Source: Amborella trichopoda | Lineage: Eukaryota; Streptophyta; Magnoliopsida; Amborellales; Amborellaceae | Assembly: GCF_000471905.2 (NCBI RefSeq) | Contig: NW_006497600.1 | Location: forward strand, 555,024-619,023 | Length of the DNA stretch: 64,000 nucleotides | Direction: 5' to 3' | Shown here: positions 1-10,800 of the stretch, piece by piece | Position numbering within the stretch: position 1 is the first letter of the stretch | Layout: each line of letters begins with the position of its first letter | Made by a program: the position numbers and the translations under genes | Notes under the pieces: model-generated | The model's input: the letters and a program-made list of their open reading frames with translations, nothing else | Databases searched by the model: none | What the model was told of the DNA's origin: nothing

Positions 1-1018
1 AGTTGATTCTACCAACGAAAAGGAATGGCTTCGATACTGGAGTAGATCGTATGCTTTCTAGATCCACATGCTCTTATGATTCTGAATTAGTCATTGCTTA
101 TTGAGTGACAAAATTTAATCGGCCTAGCCATGTGGATTATTTAGCTCATGATGGTTTCTCATTCTTTTCATGAATGAGCTAATAGTACCCAGCCAAGCAG
201 CCTGATCCCATGGTCATTTTGATGCAATTTGTTTTGCTTGGTATTCATTGCTGATAGCCTGTTGTTTTTTTGTCTCCTTATATTCACAATGAGCTACACT
301 CGTGCATATCAAGACTACCTATTCCAATACATCATCTTTTAAGAAAACTATTATGCATGGCCTAATAAAGCTAGAAGCACCTATTTTTTCTTTCTTTCGC
401 TTTTGTTTCTTTTGTTCTGTGCATCACAGAATAGTCCTGTACTTTTGAGGTAAAAACTTGTTTTTATGGTGTGGATTATTGGCTTAAAGAACAAAGGATG
501 CCATTATATGTACCATTATCTACTTGTCACATCTTGATTGTGGTGGGGAAACAATTCTCAGGTTGTTTGTTGCCCTTGGGGCAGTGTACATGTTGAAGGA
601 AAATAAGCCAGAAACTAGTGTTAAACAAGCTGTTTTAACCTCTAATTTCACTTTTAAAGTGGACAATCCATCCAATACCCCCTTTAGAAAGTTCAAATAG
701 ACAGTTATAGAGAATTGCCTGATATTCCGTAATTTATCAAGCTTTTGAGGTTTTTATATCTGTGGTCTTTAATGGAAATAATATTTGGACATCTTGCTAA
801 AAATTTTAACTCATCAGTGGTTGTTCAATGGATATGGAGCTCGTAATTCATTGTTTTTGTGGCAAATTACATTGCACTGGATGATCCAAGCTATCTATTT
901 ATGGTGATGCTTTTTTATATATAATCAGTTATGAGTCCTGCAGTTGGTGATTTAATGTGAAGTATTTAATTTGATTTATTGTGAAGTATTTAATTGGCCT
1001 ATCTTTTATTTTTGATAG
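1..1018. other. Presumed CAP-H intron, no exon recognised
   Basis: AT-rich sequence with stops in all frames. A short open stretch at 2-58 does not match CAP-H and lacks convincing splice borders. Because exon 1019-1155 opens in mid-codon, this stretch is most simply the preceding intron. Confidence 0.6.
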
Positions 1019-1155
1019 CTTTTACTGAAGACCTCAATACATTTGAATCGGTACCATCATGGGATGCAGCAAGTGACATTTCTTCTCACCATGACAATGA
1101 AAATATTCATAGCGATAATGAAGACTCAAGTGATCTAGTTTCTAAACCTCGGCAG
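1019..1155 (+). CDS. CAP-H: CAP-H exon (acidic linker)
   Basis: Acceptor TTTTGATAG at 1010-1018, donor CAG|GTTAG after 1155. The exon begins with the last two bases of a split codon and ends in phase 0. It encodes a Ser/Asp/Glu-rich linker ending SDLVSKPRQ, the usual lead-in to the conserved VNKIEVQYDKTSKQVDV block. Confidence 0.88.
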
Positions 1156-4100
1156 GTTAGCTTTGGCTCATGTTTATGTCAGAATCTTTTTTGGATCTTG
1201 GGTTATTTAAAGTTTGCGATATTTTGGAGCTCATTTAGTAATGTTGTTTTTTTTTTTGCAAAAGTTTGCGCATAAGGATCAATCTCACCTGCTGTTGTTC
1301 TTAAACTGTTCAATCTCATCTGCTGTTAACCGTTCTTATTCCAGTATATACTCTATAGACCTATTATCATTTTGTTCATTTTTTTTAGATGATACACCTA
1401 AAGCATACGAAATACATATATCACATACGAAATACATATATCCAAACACATAGCAATTTTGTGCTTGCTTGCTCCTCATCTCATGTTTAAATGGTGCAAG
1501 TGGGGCTTACGGTATGGTAATTTTTGTTCATTCTTGGTGTACATCTTCTTATGGTCGGCTATGAAGATGTCCTAACAAATAACTGAGATCTAGTGCAGTG
1601 TTTCAAAAAGCGTTAGGCGGAACCTAGGCGGTCGGGGGGATCCAGGCCGCCCAGTGCCTAGGCGAGCGCTCAGGCGGGCTCCCAAAACCTCGGCGGCCCA
1701 GTAGAAAAATATTATTTTTTGGGTTTTCTCTTTTAAAAATAGCCTCTAATGGGTTTTAGGTTCATTTGAAACCTAAAACCCACATTTTTTGCCCATATAG
1801 TATTAAAAAAAATCCAAAAATACCCTCAAAGAGCCGCATTTCTGCCCCTAGGTGGGGCGCAAGCCCTAGGCGGGCGCCTAGGCATGTTCAGGTGGGCTCC
1901 TAGGGATATCCGCCTAGGCGGCCGCCCAGGCACTGGGTGATTCGCTTTTTGAAACAATGATCTAGTGACCCTCAATATATCTTTTTTTACGATTGCCACA
2001 AAATACACATGGAAATATAACTAACAATTTCAGAGGAACTTTGGTACTTGTGCTAAAAATGCAACCTCCTACTCAAGAAACCTCTCCCTAAATATAATTT
2101 TCCATTTTAATATTGTCAGTGAACGATAATTCAGCCGCCGCCTAGGCGGCTTTTCTCCAAATAGCCTAGTCATGGGCAAGGCGGCATGCTCTAGGCAGGT
2201 CCATCTAGGCGCTTACCTAGGCTCTCAAGGTGCTTGCCCAAGCAGCATAAAAGGCGGGTGTCTAAGCACTACCTTGACCTGCACCTTCATTTAGCTGCTT
2301 AATACCAAACCAAAAAAATTTACAATTTCAGTTTTAATTAATATATGGAAGGATTAGACTTTTTATGCCACTTGTTGAAAACACTTTTTGCATGTAACAA
2401 TAACCATGTGTAGTTATATTAATTTATTAGTAAACCACAAAATGGTATTACTTTAGTTTTAATTAATATATGGAAAGATTAGACTTTTAATGCCACTTAT
2501 TGAAACAACTTTTTGCAGGTAATAGTCAGTGTTTCAGAAAATGCCCATTTTATATTAAAAAAAACATAAAACCCATGATTTTGCCCATTTTATATTAAAA
2601 AAAACCAAAAGATGCCCTCAATGAGAGGCATTTCTGTCGGCACTGGGCGCATGCCTAGGCGGGCGCCTGGGGACCCACCTAATTTGGCCACCTTGTCCTG
2701 GGCAATGGGCCTAGGCCTTTTGGACCGCCTAGGTACTGGGCGGTTTGCTTTTTAAAACAATGGTAACAGTAACCATGAGTAATATTAATTTATTGGTAAA
2801 CCAGAAAATAGAAGGATTGGCATTTTTGCATGTAACAGTAATCATGAGTAACTATATTAATTTATTGCACTCCTTTCGTCTATTGTAAATCAGTTTGATA
2901 AATGTCTTGAAGTGCAACTTAGGTTGGAAAAATCAGGAATCATCCAGGCCGCCTTTGTGTCGGGGTGTCCTTGACTGCCTAGGTGGCCCCATCTGCATTT
3001 TTGAACCATGAATCATTGTCAGAAAGACCGGGCGATCTAACTGCTAATCGCCCAGTTAGATCGGAACCAACTAGTGGCCGGTTTCGGTTTTGGGCGGTTT
3101 TGGTGATCGACCGGTATTTTTTAAAAAAATATATATAAATTCCTAGAAATAAAGAATTTGGTTTGTAATGCATTTTTTAATTCTTTACATTGTGGTAAAT
3201 ATTATAAATTGTTTTTGTCACTAATACTCACTTTAATTAAAAAATTGATTCGTTAAAATCTATTTTTTTCATTAATTTTCAACTTCATTTGAATGTGTTT
3301 GGTTTTAATCATTCTTTATCGGGAAAATTACAAAAAACCCTCAAAACTACACTTTCTATGCAACTTACCCCCAACCTAAATTTTTCTCTTACTTTTTTTC
3401 CCAAAATATACTTTCTATGCAAAAACCCCGTAACCAAATAAAAAATAAAAAAGTGCCTAAACTACCCTCCCTCACTTTTACCTTCCCCATGCCTCTCTCT
3501 CCTCTATCCCACCAAAATAGGGGGCTCCGTCACTGTGTAATTGCGTTCCGATAGTAGCGCTCCGGTACTGTGTAAAGTTCGGTCCGGCATTAAGGTTCTG
3601 GCACTGTGTAAAGTGCGGTCCGACAGTAAGGCTTCGACGCTGTGTAAAGTGCGGTCCGGCAATTGAAAAAGGCAATCCGGCAGTTGCAAAGGGTGGTCCG
3701 GCAGTTGCAAAGGGCAGTCCGGCAGTTACAAAGGGCGGTCTGACAGTTGTGAAGGGTGGTCCGGCAGTTGCAAAGGGTGGTCCGACAGTTGCAAAGGGTG
3801 GTCCGGCATTTGTGCGCTCCGACAATATGATGGGACGCTCTAGCAATGTGCTACTGGGTCCAAAAATCAACTTCAAATTTGTCCAAAATGATTTTTGTGT
3901 ATGGGAAGGGCATTTCAGTCTAAAAAAATGAACTTTTTTCCTTAGGGGATGTTATTTGCATTGAAAGTTTGTTTTGGGGAAAAAAGTGAGAAAAAGTTAG
4001 GTTGAGGGTAAGTTGCATAGAAAGTGTGGTCTTGGGAATTATTTGTTATTTTCCCTTCTTTATATGCTTTTCATATTTTAGTAGTTTTTTTTTTGTATCT

Positions 4101-7100
4101 TTTTTATTCTTTCAACACTTTGTTGACCACCTTGGACTTGCCTGGTTAGAATGGTTGAATCAGTCGATTTACCGGTTCGGCCGGTTAAACTGCTTCGGGG
4201 CCTTGTCCGGTTAACCGTTTCGGTTCGATTTTGCGAACACTGCCTTGAATATTGTCCTAAAATTCTTTTGACAACTAAGATCTTTAATGTGCTTCTACTC
4301 AGTGTTTTAAAATTCATCAAGTCTGACTTGGATTCGTTAGGCACACGGGTTCGGAGGGCTCCCGACTTGTGGGGGCTCCAACCACTGTTGGAAAAGCCGG
4401 GTGATCTAACCGCTAACCGCTCAGTTAGATTTGAATCGGCTAGTGGCCGGTTCCGGTTTTGGACGGTTTTGGTGATAGACAAGTATTTAAAATAAATAAA
4501 TAAAACATGCTTATAAATTTTCAGAAATAAGGAATTTGGTTTGTAATGTATTTTTTAATATTCTTTACATTATAGTAAAGATTAATAATTGTTTTGGTTA
4601 TTAATACTCACTTTATTTCAAAAATCAATTCGTTAAAATCCATTTTTTTCATTAATTTTCAACTTCATTTGGATGTGTTTTGTTTTAATCATTCTTTATA
4701 TGCTTTTCATATTTTAATAGATTTTTTTTTTGCATCATTTTATTTTTTCAACACTTTGTTGACCGCCCGGGACTTGCTTGGTTAGAACGGTTAAATATGC
4801 CGGTTTACCGGTTAGGCCGGTTAAACCGCTTCCAAGCCCATGTCCAGTTAATTGTTTCGCTTCGATTTTGCAAACACTGGCTCCTACTGTAGCACTACTA
4901 GATTGTACTGTTATTTTGGTTTATGGTATATCCGTTTTTTTTTTTTTTTTCCTATTTTCTTGAGCGTTGGGAAGGAGCATTTTCCGGACACTTCCTGAGT
5001 CCTGGAGCACGTCCTGGTTTTACAGCTTCTATTACACTTATGACCTTGCATTTATCCTTCTTGCATTGCCTAATCCTTTTTGGCATATTATGTGTAGGAG
5101 TTTTTATAAAAGAAACTGTAAGGAAGTGCATTTTAAGAGGCAGAGTAGTGTATTTTCAATAATTTGAAACCAAATATCTGTACCTCCATGTAAATTTGTC
5201 TGGGGAAATCAATGACTTTGCCCCTGTGCTGAAACTGCATCGTTAGAAAAACAGTAAATAGTGAATCATGGGTATTGGGAATTCCCATATTTCAGCATTA
5301 TTTTATAGCAAAATAACTAAGAAGTTGAAACATGGGTATTTGAAATACCTGAGCAGCCTTTGTTTTTTCATTGAAGTGGGTAAATCACCTGCAGCTCATG
5401 CATTTTTAAGAAAACTATTCAAGTGAAAATATGTCTTAGTAATAACCGTATTATTGTATTTATCCTTTAAAAGAATTTCATGTGTGCAATGCTAGCTGAT
5501 TCGCTTGCCCAAGTTTCTGCTATCAGAATCAAACTAGTTAAGCCATGAAATATGGAAATGTTAGAAACCATATTTCACCAGATAACCATTTTATTAAAGG
5601 TGGTCGTTTTGGCAGAGGGATGATATTGTCTATTGCCCTTTTAATACATTTACCATGGAGGTCTAGATATTTGGTCTCAAAATGCCAGAAACCTGTATGC
5701 TACGTACTTCAAGTATGCATCTTCAATGGTTTTATTGTAAAAGTCCTTGTGTATGTGGAGAGTATATTATTTTTTCGCTTGATTTTCAGAATATTTTTGT
5801 TCTTCTCAATGGAAACATAAAACATTGATATTATTCCATCCACGTTAGAATTTTGTAATTTGTCTTCAAAGTTCGAATTTATCTTATATCATGGTCGTTT
5901 CTAGGTGAACAAAATTGAAGTCCAGTATGACAAGACTTCAAAACAAGTTGATGTTCATTCTTTGAAGGGGACGCTTTGGGAATGCCTTCAAAACTCTGTC
6001 GAAAAGATTGTGGTGGTAAGTAAATTATTGGTTATTCCAAACTTTAATGTTTTCTCAGTTCTCGTATGTTTGATTTACAATTGGCCTTTTCACTATCATT
6101 CACTATGGCATATTCTTTTGTTTGGGTGTGAACTCAACGTGAAAGTATGATGTCTTCTATGTATATTGGATTTGATGATTCCTCAAGGTGAATCAGTATA
6201 TGAATTTTTTATTAGGTTGTAGTTTTATATATATCAAGGTATGCCAAATTAACTAGTAGTTTTTTCTTCCACCATAGAACATTATTCTGAGCTTCTATCA
6301 TTTTTTAAAATTGTAGGGAAGCCAACTCTCTAAAATGGATTAAATTAGGTTTGCGTTTTAGGAACCTAGTGGATCAATAGGGTGTTGGGATTTTGAGAGG
6401 TTTCAATTGGTGGGAGGAAGTTTAGTAGGGGTATTGCATTCTAGGTTCGTGATGGATTCAAGATCAGATTCTAGGCTGATATATGGGTTAGAGACCCATC
6501 ACATCTCTTCCAGGACTGGACCTTTTGGGCAATGCTTTTGAACTAATGTTTGTGTCGTGCCCCAGATTTTGTGAAGAACCTGAAGGATGGTGAGGTTGCT
6601 GATCTTAGCTGCCTTCTATGGAGTCTTACTGGATCTTTTTTATTTCAGAAATGGTTTTTTTTTTTTTTTTCTGATGAAAGAGGATGTTTGGACGGTCTTG
6701 GTGTCTTGGTCCCTTTTTATTTTCTTAGTTTCAGTTGATGCTGGCTCATTCCCTGCCCACTTCCTTTGGAATGTCGCTGCTCTGGCGAAGGATCTAAGTG
6801 TTTGGGTGGTTGGGTTGTTCGGATATGTTTCCTGGATAATCTTCAACATTAGGGCTTCTAGATCCCTTGCATTGGCATTATATATAATAATGTAAAAGGA
6901 GTATCGATCATCTCCTTACCCCTTCCAATTTTGCTAGGCCAGTTTGGAACGTTCAAAACACATTTGGAATTGATCGGGTTATGCATGACTGTGACTGCTT
7001 CATTGGTAGGTCAATCCTTGCATTGCACAACATGCTTCAGTAGATTAAAAGCCCCTTCACTTTCGTTTTTTGGAGGAGGTGGGTGTGTGTGCGTAGCTTC

Positions 7101-7854
7101 AAAAGAAACAGAATAGAGTTGTGTGTGTACACGTGCGTGTGCGCACGAGCGGCAATTAAGGTTGTGAGTGTGTGGGAATTTAAGGTTGTTAAAATAGAGA
7201 ATCTCTATGATATTGGACAACACTAGCACTTATGGAACCCTTTGGTTTGGAATAGTATCAAGTCCCACTGTTTCTTAACTATATTGGACTTGGTATAATA
7301 TATTCTGATGATATAAATAGTTATTTTCTGTTCGACTCTCTCTCTCTGGATGTTAAGTCCCTCTCGAAAGGAATTTATTATATATTGGAGATGATTGAGA
7401 AGCTCATGCCTAATGTGTGAGGCATTGGCAAAGTAGGCATTGAAATATGAATATTATCCTCACATTCACATATTCATTAGTATATGCTAGGATAATCACT
7501 TTGGTTTGCACATTAATTAATTGGTTATTTCCTGATTGTTGTTCCCTTTATTTTCTTTTAATTGAGAGACTGGATGCCTATTTAACTTGTTTTTCTTGAT
7601 AGGGAAACAAGGCTGCATTATTATTCAGCCAGGTGCTGAGAACTTTGCCACAAGACTGCCCTGCAGCTGCACCTGAAGATATTTCCCCTCACCTATGTTT
7701 TATATGCTTGCTTCATTTGGCGAATGAGCATGGCTTAACAATTAAAGACTGTGCCACTTTAGATGAGCTCTACATCGAGATGCCTCCTCGAACTGAAAGC
7801 AGTGTAGGGGTTGAGGATGTTCATCTAACAAATAATCAAGCACTGACTTTATAG
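1019..7854 (+). CDS. CAP-H: Condensin complex subunit 2 (CAP-H/Barren kleisin), C-terminal three exons
   Basis: The 3' part of the gene for the kleisin subunit of condensin I, the nuclear complex whose kleisin bridges the SMC2/SMC4 heads and HEAT subunits during mitotic chromosome compaction. Exons are 1019-1155, 5905-6015 and 7603-7854. They splice in frame (AG acceptors, CAG|GT, GTG|GT donors) to about 165 residues. The acidic stretch SVPSWDAASD...SDNEDSSDLVSKPRQ is followed by VNKIEVQYDKTSKQVDVHSL and then LLFSQVLRTLP and DISPHLCFICLLHLANEHGL, the C-terminal winged-helix segment that binds the SMC head in kleisins. The stop is TAG at 7852-7854. Plant CAP-H proteins are roughly 650-700 residues, so about three quarters of the protein lies upstream of base 1. 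Exon borders come from reading frame and family similarity, not from transcripts. The family call is very secure. Confidence 0.93.
1596..1959. mobile_element. hAT-type MITE, CCTAGGCGG-rich, with target-site duplication
   Basis: A 364-bp GC-rich insert in the AT-rich CAP-H intron. Its ends are inverted: CAGTGTTTCAAAAAGCG at 1596-1612 and CGCTTTTTGAAACAATG at 1943-1959, 16 of 17 bases complementary. It is flanked by the direct repeat ATCTAGTG at 1588-1595 and 1960-1967. An 8-bp duplication with CAGTG ends is typical of hAT elements. The interior is built from variants of CCTAGGCGG and has no coding sequence, so it is non-autonomous. Confidence 0.88.
2125..2280. repeat. CCTAGGCGG-type GC-rich repeat fragment
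   Basis: The stretch starts with GCCGCCGCCTAGGCGGC and carries several further CTAGGC words. It shares its word content with the MITEs at 1596-1959 and 2527-2762, but I could not find clean inverted ends or a target duplication, so the borders are approximate. Confidence 0.5.
2325..2880. repeat. Diverged tandem repeat of about 120 bp, interrupted by a MITE
   Basis: Units share words such as TTTTAATTAATATATGGAA, GGATTAGACTTTT, TTTTTGCATGTAACA and TATTAATTTATT. One unit spans about 2325-2450, the second about 2455-2520 continuing at 2763-2815, and a shortened third runs to about 2870. The second unit is split by the MITE at 2527-2762. Confidence 0.7.
2527..2762. mobile_element. hAT-type MITE inserted in a tandem repeat unit
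   Basis: A 236-bp relative of the element at 1596-1959. It begins CAGTGTTTCAGAAAATG and ends GCTTTTTAAAACAATG. Flanking direct repeats are GTAATAGT (2519-2526) and GTAACAGT (2763-2770), 7 of 8 identical. The neighbouring tandem unit has the uninterrupted site near 2395-2410, which supports insertion here. Confidence 0.83.
3320..4055. mobile_element. Non-autonomous element with long terminal inverted repeats and internal 21-bp tandem repeat
   Basis: A 736-bp insertion. Ends are GGGAAAATTACAAA and, on the other strand, GGGAAAATAACAAA; the inverted similarity goes on for about 115 bp (both arms hold ACACTTTCTATGCAACTTAC). Flanking copies of TTCTTTAT at 3312-3319 and 4056-4063 are the target duplication, and the copy at 4300-4879 gives the empty site. 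Long inverted ends and an 8-9-bp duplication suggest a Mutator-like MITE. The centre (3530-3840) is a GC-rich minisatellite. Open frames through it only reflect a unit length divisible by three. Confidence 0.82.
3690..3815. repeat. Minisatellite, 21-bp GGTCCGGCA-type unit, about six copies
   Basis: Six adjacent units carry the core GGTCCGGCAGTTGCAAAG with a few substitutions. More degenerate GGTCCGGCA and CACTGTGTAAAG words extend the array left to about 3530. Confidence 0.85.
4300..4879. mobile_element. hAT-like non-autonomous element, complete copy
   Basis: A 580-bp element with ends CAGTGTTTTAAAATTC and, at the right, TTTTGCAAACACTG. Adjacent direct repeats GCTTCTACT (4291-4299) and GCTCCTACT (4880-4888) match at 8 of 9 bases. 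No coding capacity. It is the uninterrupted relative of the element at 2995-4242. Confidence 0.8.
5905..6015 (+). CDS. CAP-H: CAP-H exon (VNKIEVQYDKTSKQVDV block)
   Basis: Acceptor TTTCTAG ends at 5904, donor GTG|GTAAG follows 6015. It encodes 37 residues starting VNKIEVQYDKTSKQVDV and ending ECLQNSVEKIVV, phase 0 at both ends. This is one of the best conserved segments of plant CAP-H. Confidence 0.92.
6016..7602. other. CAP-H last intron
   Basis: An intron of 1587 bp with consensus ends. It contains a degenerate GT-rich stretch at about 7078-7145 and a short CT run near 7336-7347. Broken frames at 6550-6895 slightly resemble a decayed retroelement, but I could not assign a family. Confidence 0.6.
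7603..7854 (+). CDS. CAP-H: CAP-H terminal exon (C-terminal winged helix)
   Basis: Acceptor CTTGATAG ends at 7602. It encodes 83 residues from GNKAALLFSQVL to NNQALTL and the TAG stop. DISPHLCFICLLHLANEHGL is the kleisin C-terminal signature. The tail after DELYIEM, about 28 residues, looks longer than I recall for other plant CAP-H proteins. Confidence 0.93.
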   Translation, partial: GNKAALLFSQVLRTLPQDCPAAAPEDISPHLCFICLLHLANEHGLTIKDCATLDELYIEMPPRTESSVGVEDVHLTNNQALTL

Positions 7855-8830
7855 AGTATATGGGGCCCTGTATATCAATGACAAAGGGTGTTCATATTCC
7901 TAGCGAGTGCTAGTAATTCCTTTTTTGCTCGTCTCACCTTTCTTTCTGAGTGTATGATTTTGTGGTACATTGTATCTTCTTTATACCTTTCATTGGTTAT
8001 GCAATTCTAGATTGTCGGCATTAATAGGAGATATGTACTTTATGCCATGTATCCTTATTTATGAATATTGCAAAATGAATTGATACGGAATGTGACTGCA
8101 ATTTGGAGAAATTTTTCACTGTTAATTCATGGTGATCCTTCGATGGGATAAAAAGATCTATGCAATATTTGGAAAGTTTCAAATTCCTTCTCCTAATGGT
8201 TACTATTTGCACCTAAGCCTTCTCTTCAAATTTGAAAATAAAATCTGAGCGGGATAACTGTGCAGGAGGTGAGCAGCACACCAGGCAAGGGAATGTGAAT
8301 GTATGTTTGGAGGGGTCTTCAACCTTTACGTGTTGAATAATCAATTTCAGGTTCGATCTTGGTGCATAAGCTGAAGCACCTACTCTAGAATCTATCTCAG
8401 AGATGAATTTTGGATCCGAAATTTTACGTGTCAATAATCTTGACCACCACGATCATTAATTTTAAAAAAAGGAGGAAATTTACAATTCCTCTAGCTTTTG
8501 GTGAGTTGCTTTGTCAAGATTTGGATTCTGATTTGGATTTATTTTAATAAATAGGAAAAGCCTGTAAGAATTTAAACTGGAGACCATCCTAAAACCACTT
8601 TTGTCAGAAAAGAGCAATACAGATTGCGAATCTCTCTCAACTACCAGTATAGCAACACTTAAAATAAAATAATACAACTAGTGTAGCATATTGTCAAACT
8701 TTCCAACATCACTTGCCAACTTGCTTAATTGATATTTTCAGTATGGGTTCGATTACTCCCTTAAACAAGAAACACATCTAAACGTGCTTTCAGTGGTTAC
8801 AATACAAAATGGTACTCAATTTATAAAAAA
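7855..8830. other. CAP-H 3' flank and intergenic DNA
   Basis: The first 150-250 bases after the stop are T-rich with TGTA words and probably form the 3' UTR. I did not find a clear AATAAA at a fitting distance. Nothing recognisable follows up to the MITE starting near 8831. Confidence 0.5.
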
Positions 8831-9437
8831 GGTGCGGTTTGTATAAGGGTGAGGCCCTAAATAGCGGTGGCAACTGGACTTGGACCTGAAAATATAGTGC
8901 AGGATTGAGACTTGGACCCGACCAAAAAATTTAAAATATCTATGTATCTAGTTATATTAAGATATATTTTACATATTGGGACCCAAAAAATATTCCGGGA
9001 CTCAAACCCAGACCTAGACCCGAATAGCCCTTGGGTCCCAGGTCAGGTCTGGGTCCATTGCCACCTTGACCCCTAAACAATCAAAGTAAGGTGTACCTTC
9101 AAATAGTGTCGAAAGATGTTGTTTTCGTTCTGGAAATCTTTATGATGGCTTGAAAATTTATTTTTATCTCTAATTATAAAATTTAAAGCTTTATAATTAG
9201 TGTAGATCGAGCAGATCTACAAACATTTGAAATTTTTGAAAATTGACGGTCTAGAAATGCTTTACAAAATGCACTATTTTCAAAACTTGAAATCTATTTT
9301 TTCTCATGTCCATACATCTTAAAGTTGAGACGATCGATTTGAGGATTTTTGGGAGTTTAAACATCCTCTTCTAGTAAATTTTAAGTTGCGCCCTAATTTG
9401 ATTGTTTAGGGCCTCACCTTTATATGACATTTTCGGT
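8831..9437. mobile_element. MITE family M copy A, with nested MITE
   Basis: Starts GGTGCGGTTTGTATAAGGG and ends with the inverted form of GGTGAGGCCCTAAACAATC. The interior matches copies at 10432, 17150, 25603, 26161 and 30217, sharing words such as GTAGATCGAG, ACTTGAAATCTATTTTTTCTC and CTCTTCTAGT. Nucleotides 8862-9069 are a later insertion. Confidence 0.78.
8862..9069. mobile_element. Nested hAT-type MITE (GGTGGCAA ends)
   Basis: 208 bp with ends TAGCGGTGGCAA and, reversed, TCAAGGTGGCAATGGACC. It is flanked by GCCCTAAA (8854-8861) and CCCCTAAA (9070-9077). Related copies elsewhere in the window have an uninterrupted GGCTCTAAACAATC at this point. GGTGGCAA-type ends with 8-bp duplications are common among plant hAT MITEs. 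Confidence 0.8.
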
Positions 9438-10431
9438 TATAAAAGTTGTACCCAATTTACAGTAAGGAAAAAGTTAGCATAGGATTTGGTGCCAAAGCTT
9501 TCAAATTCCGCTGGAAAATGCAGTTTTGGTGCCACAACTCTCAAATTGATTATCTTGACATTGATAATTATGGAAATGAAAAAAAAAACATTTTAAGTCT
9601 TAAAGCAATGTATATTGTAATACATTATTTGGACAATTCAAGTGTTCACTGGTCCTGAGCATTGTGATAAACATTTCTCTTTCTTCATTATTGATAATTA
9701 CAACATAATTCCATTTCTTGAAATCTTGGGGAGAAGCAAAAGTATCAGGAACAGTAGTGGTTCTGGAGCTTCTTAGGAAATTACGAGGACATCGTTCCAA
9801 ACTTATCTCACATCAAGTAGACATGGACGTGGACATGGGTTAGGGAAAGGTAGGAACCATAGTGGTCCTTCCAAGCGTATGCACATTCCAAGAGAAGTTG
9901 CTTTTTTAAGTTAAGGTTAGGAAGTGCTGGCTTTAATGTCTAATTCTTCTCTATTTATGTCTCTTCTATCATCCCTCAGCTCTCCATTTGGCTATTATGA
10001 TAAATTTGTCATGCCTTTCAATAGGTTGGCATGGGCCGGTTGACCTGGCCTTGAAAGGCTAGGGTTTGGGCTGCAAAATGAGGTCCAAGGGATAGGCTAG
10101 GGCCAGGCCACCACTGCCTGAGGAGGATAGACCAAAGTTGAACGTAGGCTAGGTTCGGCCTAATTTAGCACTTTTCTCTTCCTTATTTTTTTTTGTTCAC
10201 TTCTATTATGTTCGGTCTGGCTTAATCTGGCCTGATCGGCTGGGGCCAGGACTAAGCTTGAGCTGGCTATATAAAGACTAGGGCCAGGCTAGGGCTAGGC
10301 TGGCTGGGCTGGCATTGCCAGTTGGGTCTCTCTACCCCTTTCTTCTCTCTCTCAAACGACATTAATTTCTTGATATTTGGAGCCTCCTCCCTCTACTATT
10401 TAGTCCCTTTCTTCTACTATTTGGTGCGGAT
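9438..10431. other. Intergenic DNA with a GGCTAGGGCC-rich repeat
   Basis: Mostly unassigned. At about 10025-10325 there is a compositionally distinct stretch rich in GGGCCAGGCTAGG words starting TTGGCATGGGCCGG and ending GGCATTGCCAGTTGG. It resembles a decayed GC-rich MITE, and a similar piece sits at 16145-16270, but no target duplication could be fixed. Confidence 0.45.
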
Positions 10432-10800
10432 TGTATAGAGCCTAAATTAGAGCCTACTTTTAAATACTACTGAGAATGTGGTTTTAATATTGAAAATTTT
10501 GTGATAGCTTTAAAATATATTTTTATTTTTATTTATAAAGTGTAAAATTTAAAAAATAATATCTATAAACAAATCTATAAAAACTTCAAAATCTTGAAAA
10601 TTGATAGTCTAAAAATACATTACAAAATACACTACTTTCAAAACTTGAAATTCATTTTTTTTCTAATGCCCACGCATCTTGATGTCGAGATAATCAATTT
10701 CAGGTTATTTAGGCATCAAAACAACATCTTTTAGTGAAATTTTTAGAGATAAACTCTAATTTAATGGTTTAGAGCCTCGGCTCTATATAAACTTTTCCCT
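10432..10800. mobile_element. MITE family M copy B
   Basis: Begins TGGTGCGGATTGTATAGAGC and ends GCTCTATATAAACTTTTCCC. Interior words and order match copies at 25603 and 26161. Part of the left inverted repeat (the GGCTCTAAACAATC word) is deleted. Confidence 0.75.

Larger units (their letters stand above)
2995..4242. mobile_element. hAT-like non-autonomous element split by a nested insertion
   Basis: From about 3028 to 3319 and again from 4064 to 4242 this sequence is collinear with the complete element at 4300-4879; both carry the TAACCGGTTNGGCCGGTTAA type of word and end GAACACTG/AAACACTG. The 736 bp at 3320-4055 are absent from the other copy. The right end is at 4242; the left end is degraded and its position near 2995 is a guess. 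Confidence 0.7.

Noticed and set aside
2..61. Open stretch VDSTNEKEWLRYWSRSYAF as an upstream CAP-H exon
   Set aside because: It does not resemble CAP-H before the acidic linker and has no convincing donor.
2945..2995. CCTTGACT at 2969 as target duplication for the element ending at 4242 (followed by CCTTGAAT)
   Set aside because: 7 of 8 bases match, but the sequence after it does not start with the CAGTG-type end expected, so the left border stays open.
3478..3876. 132-residue minus-strand frame of PPFATAG repeats
   Set aside because: It only follows the 21-bp minisatellite in a MITE; unit length divisible by three keeps several frames open. No start context or homology.
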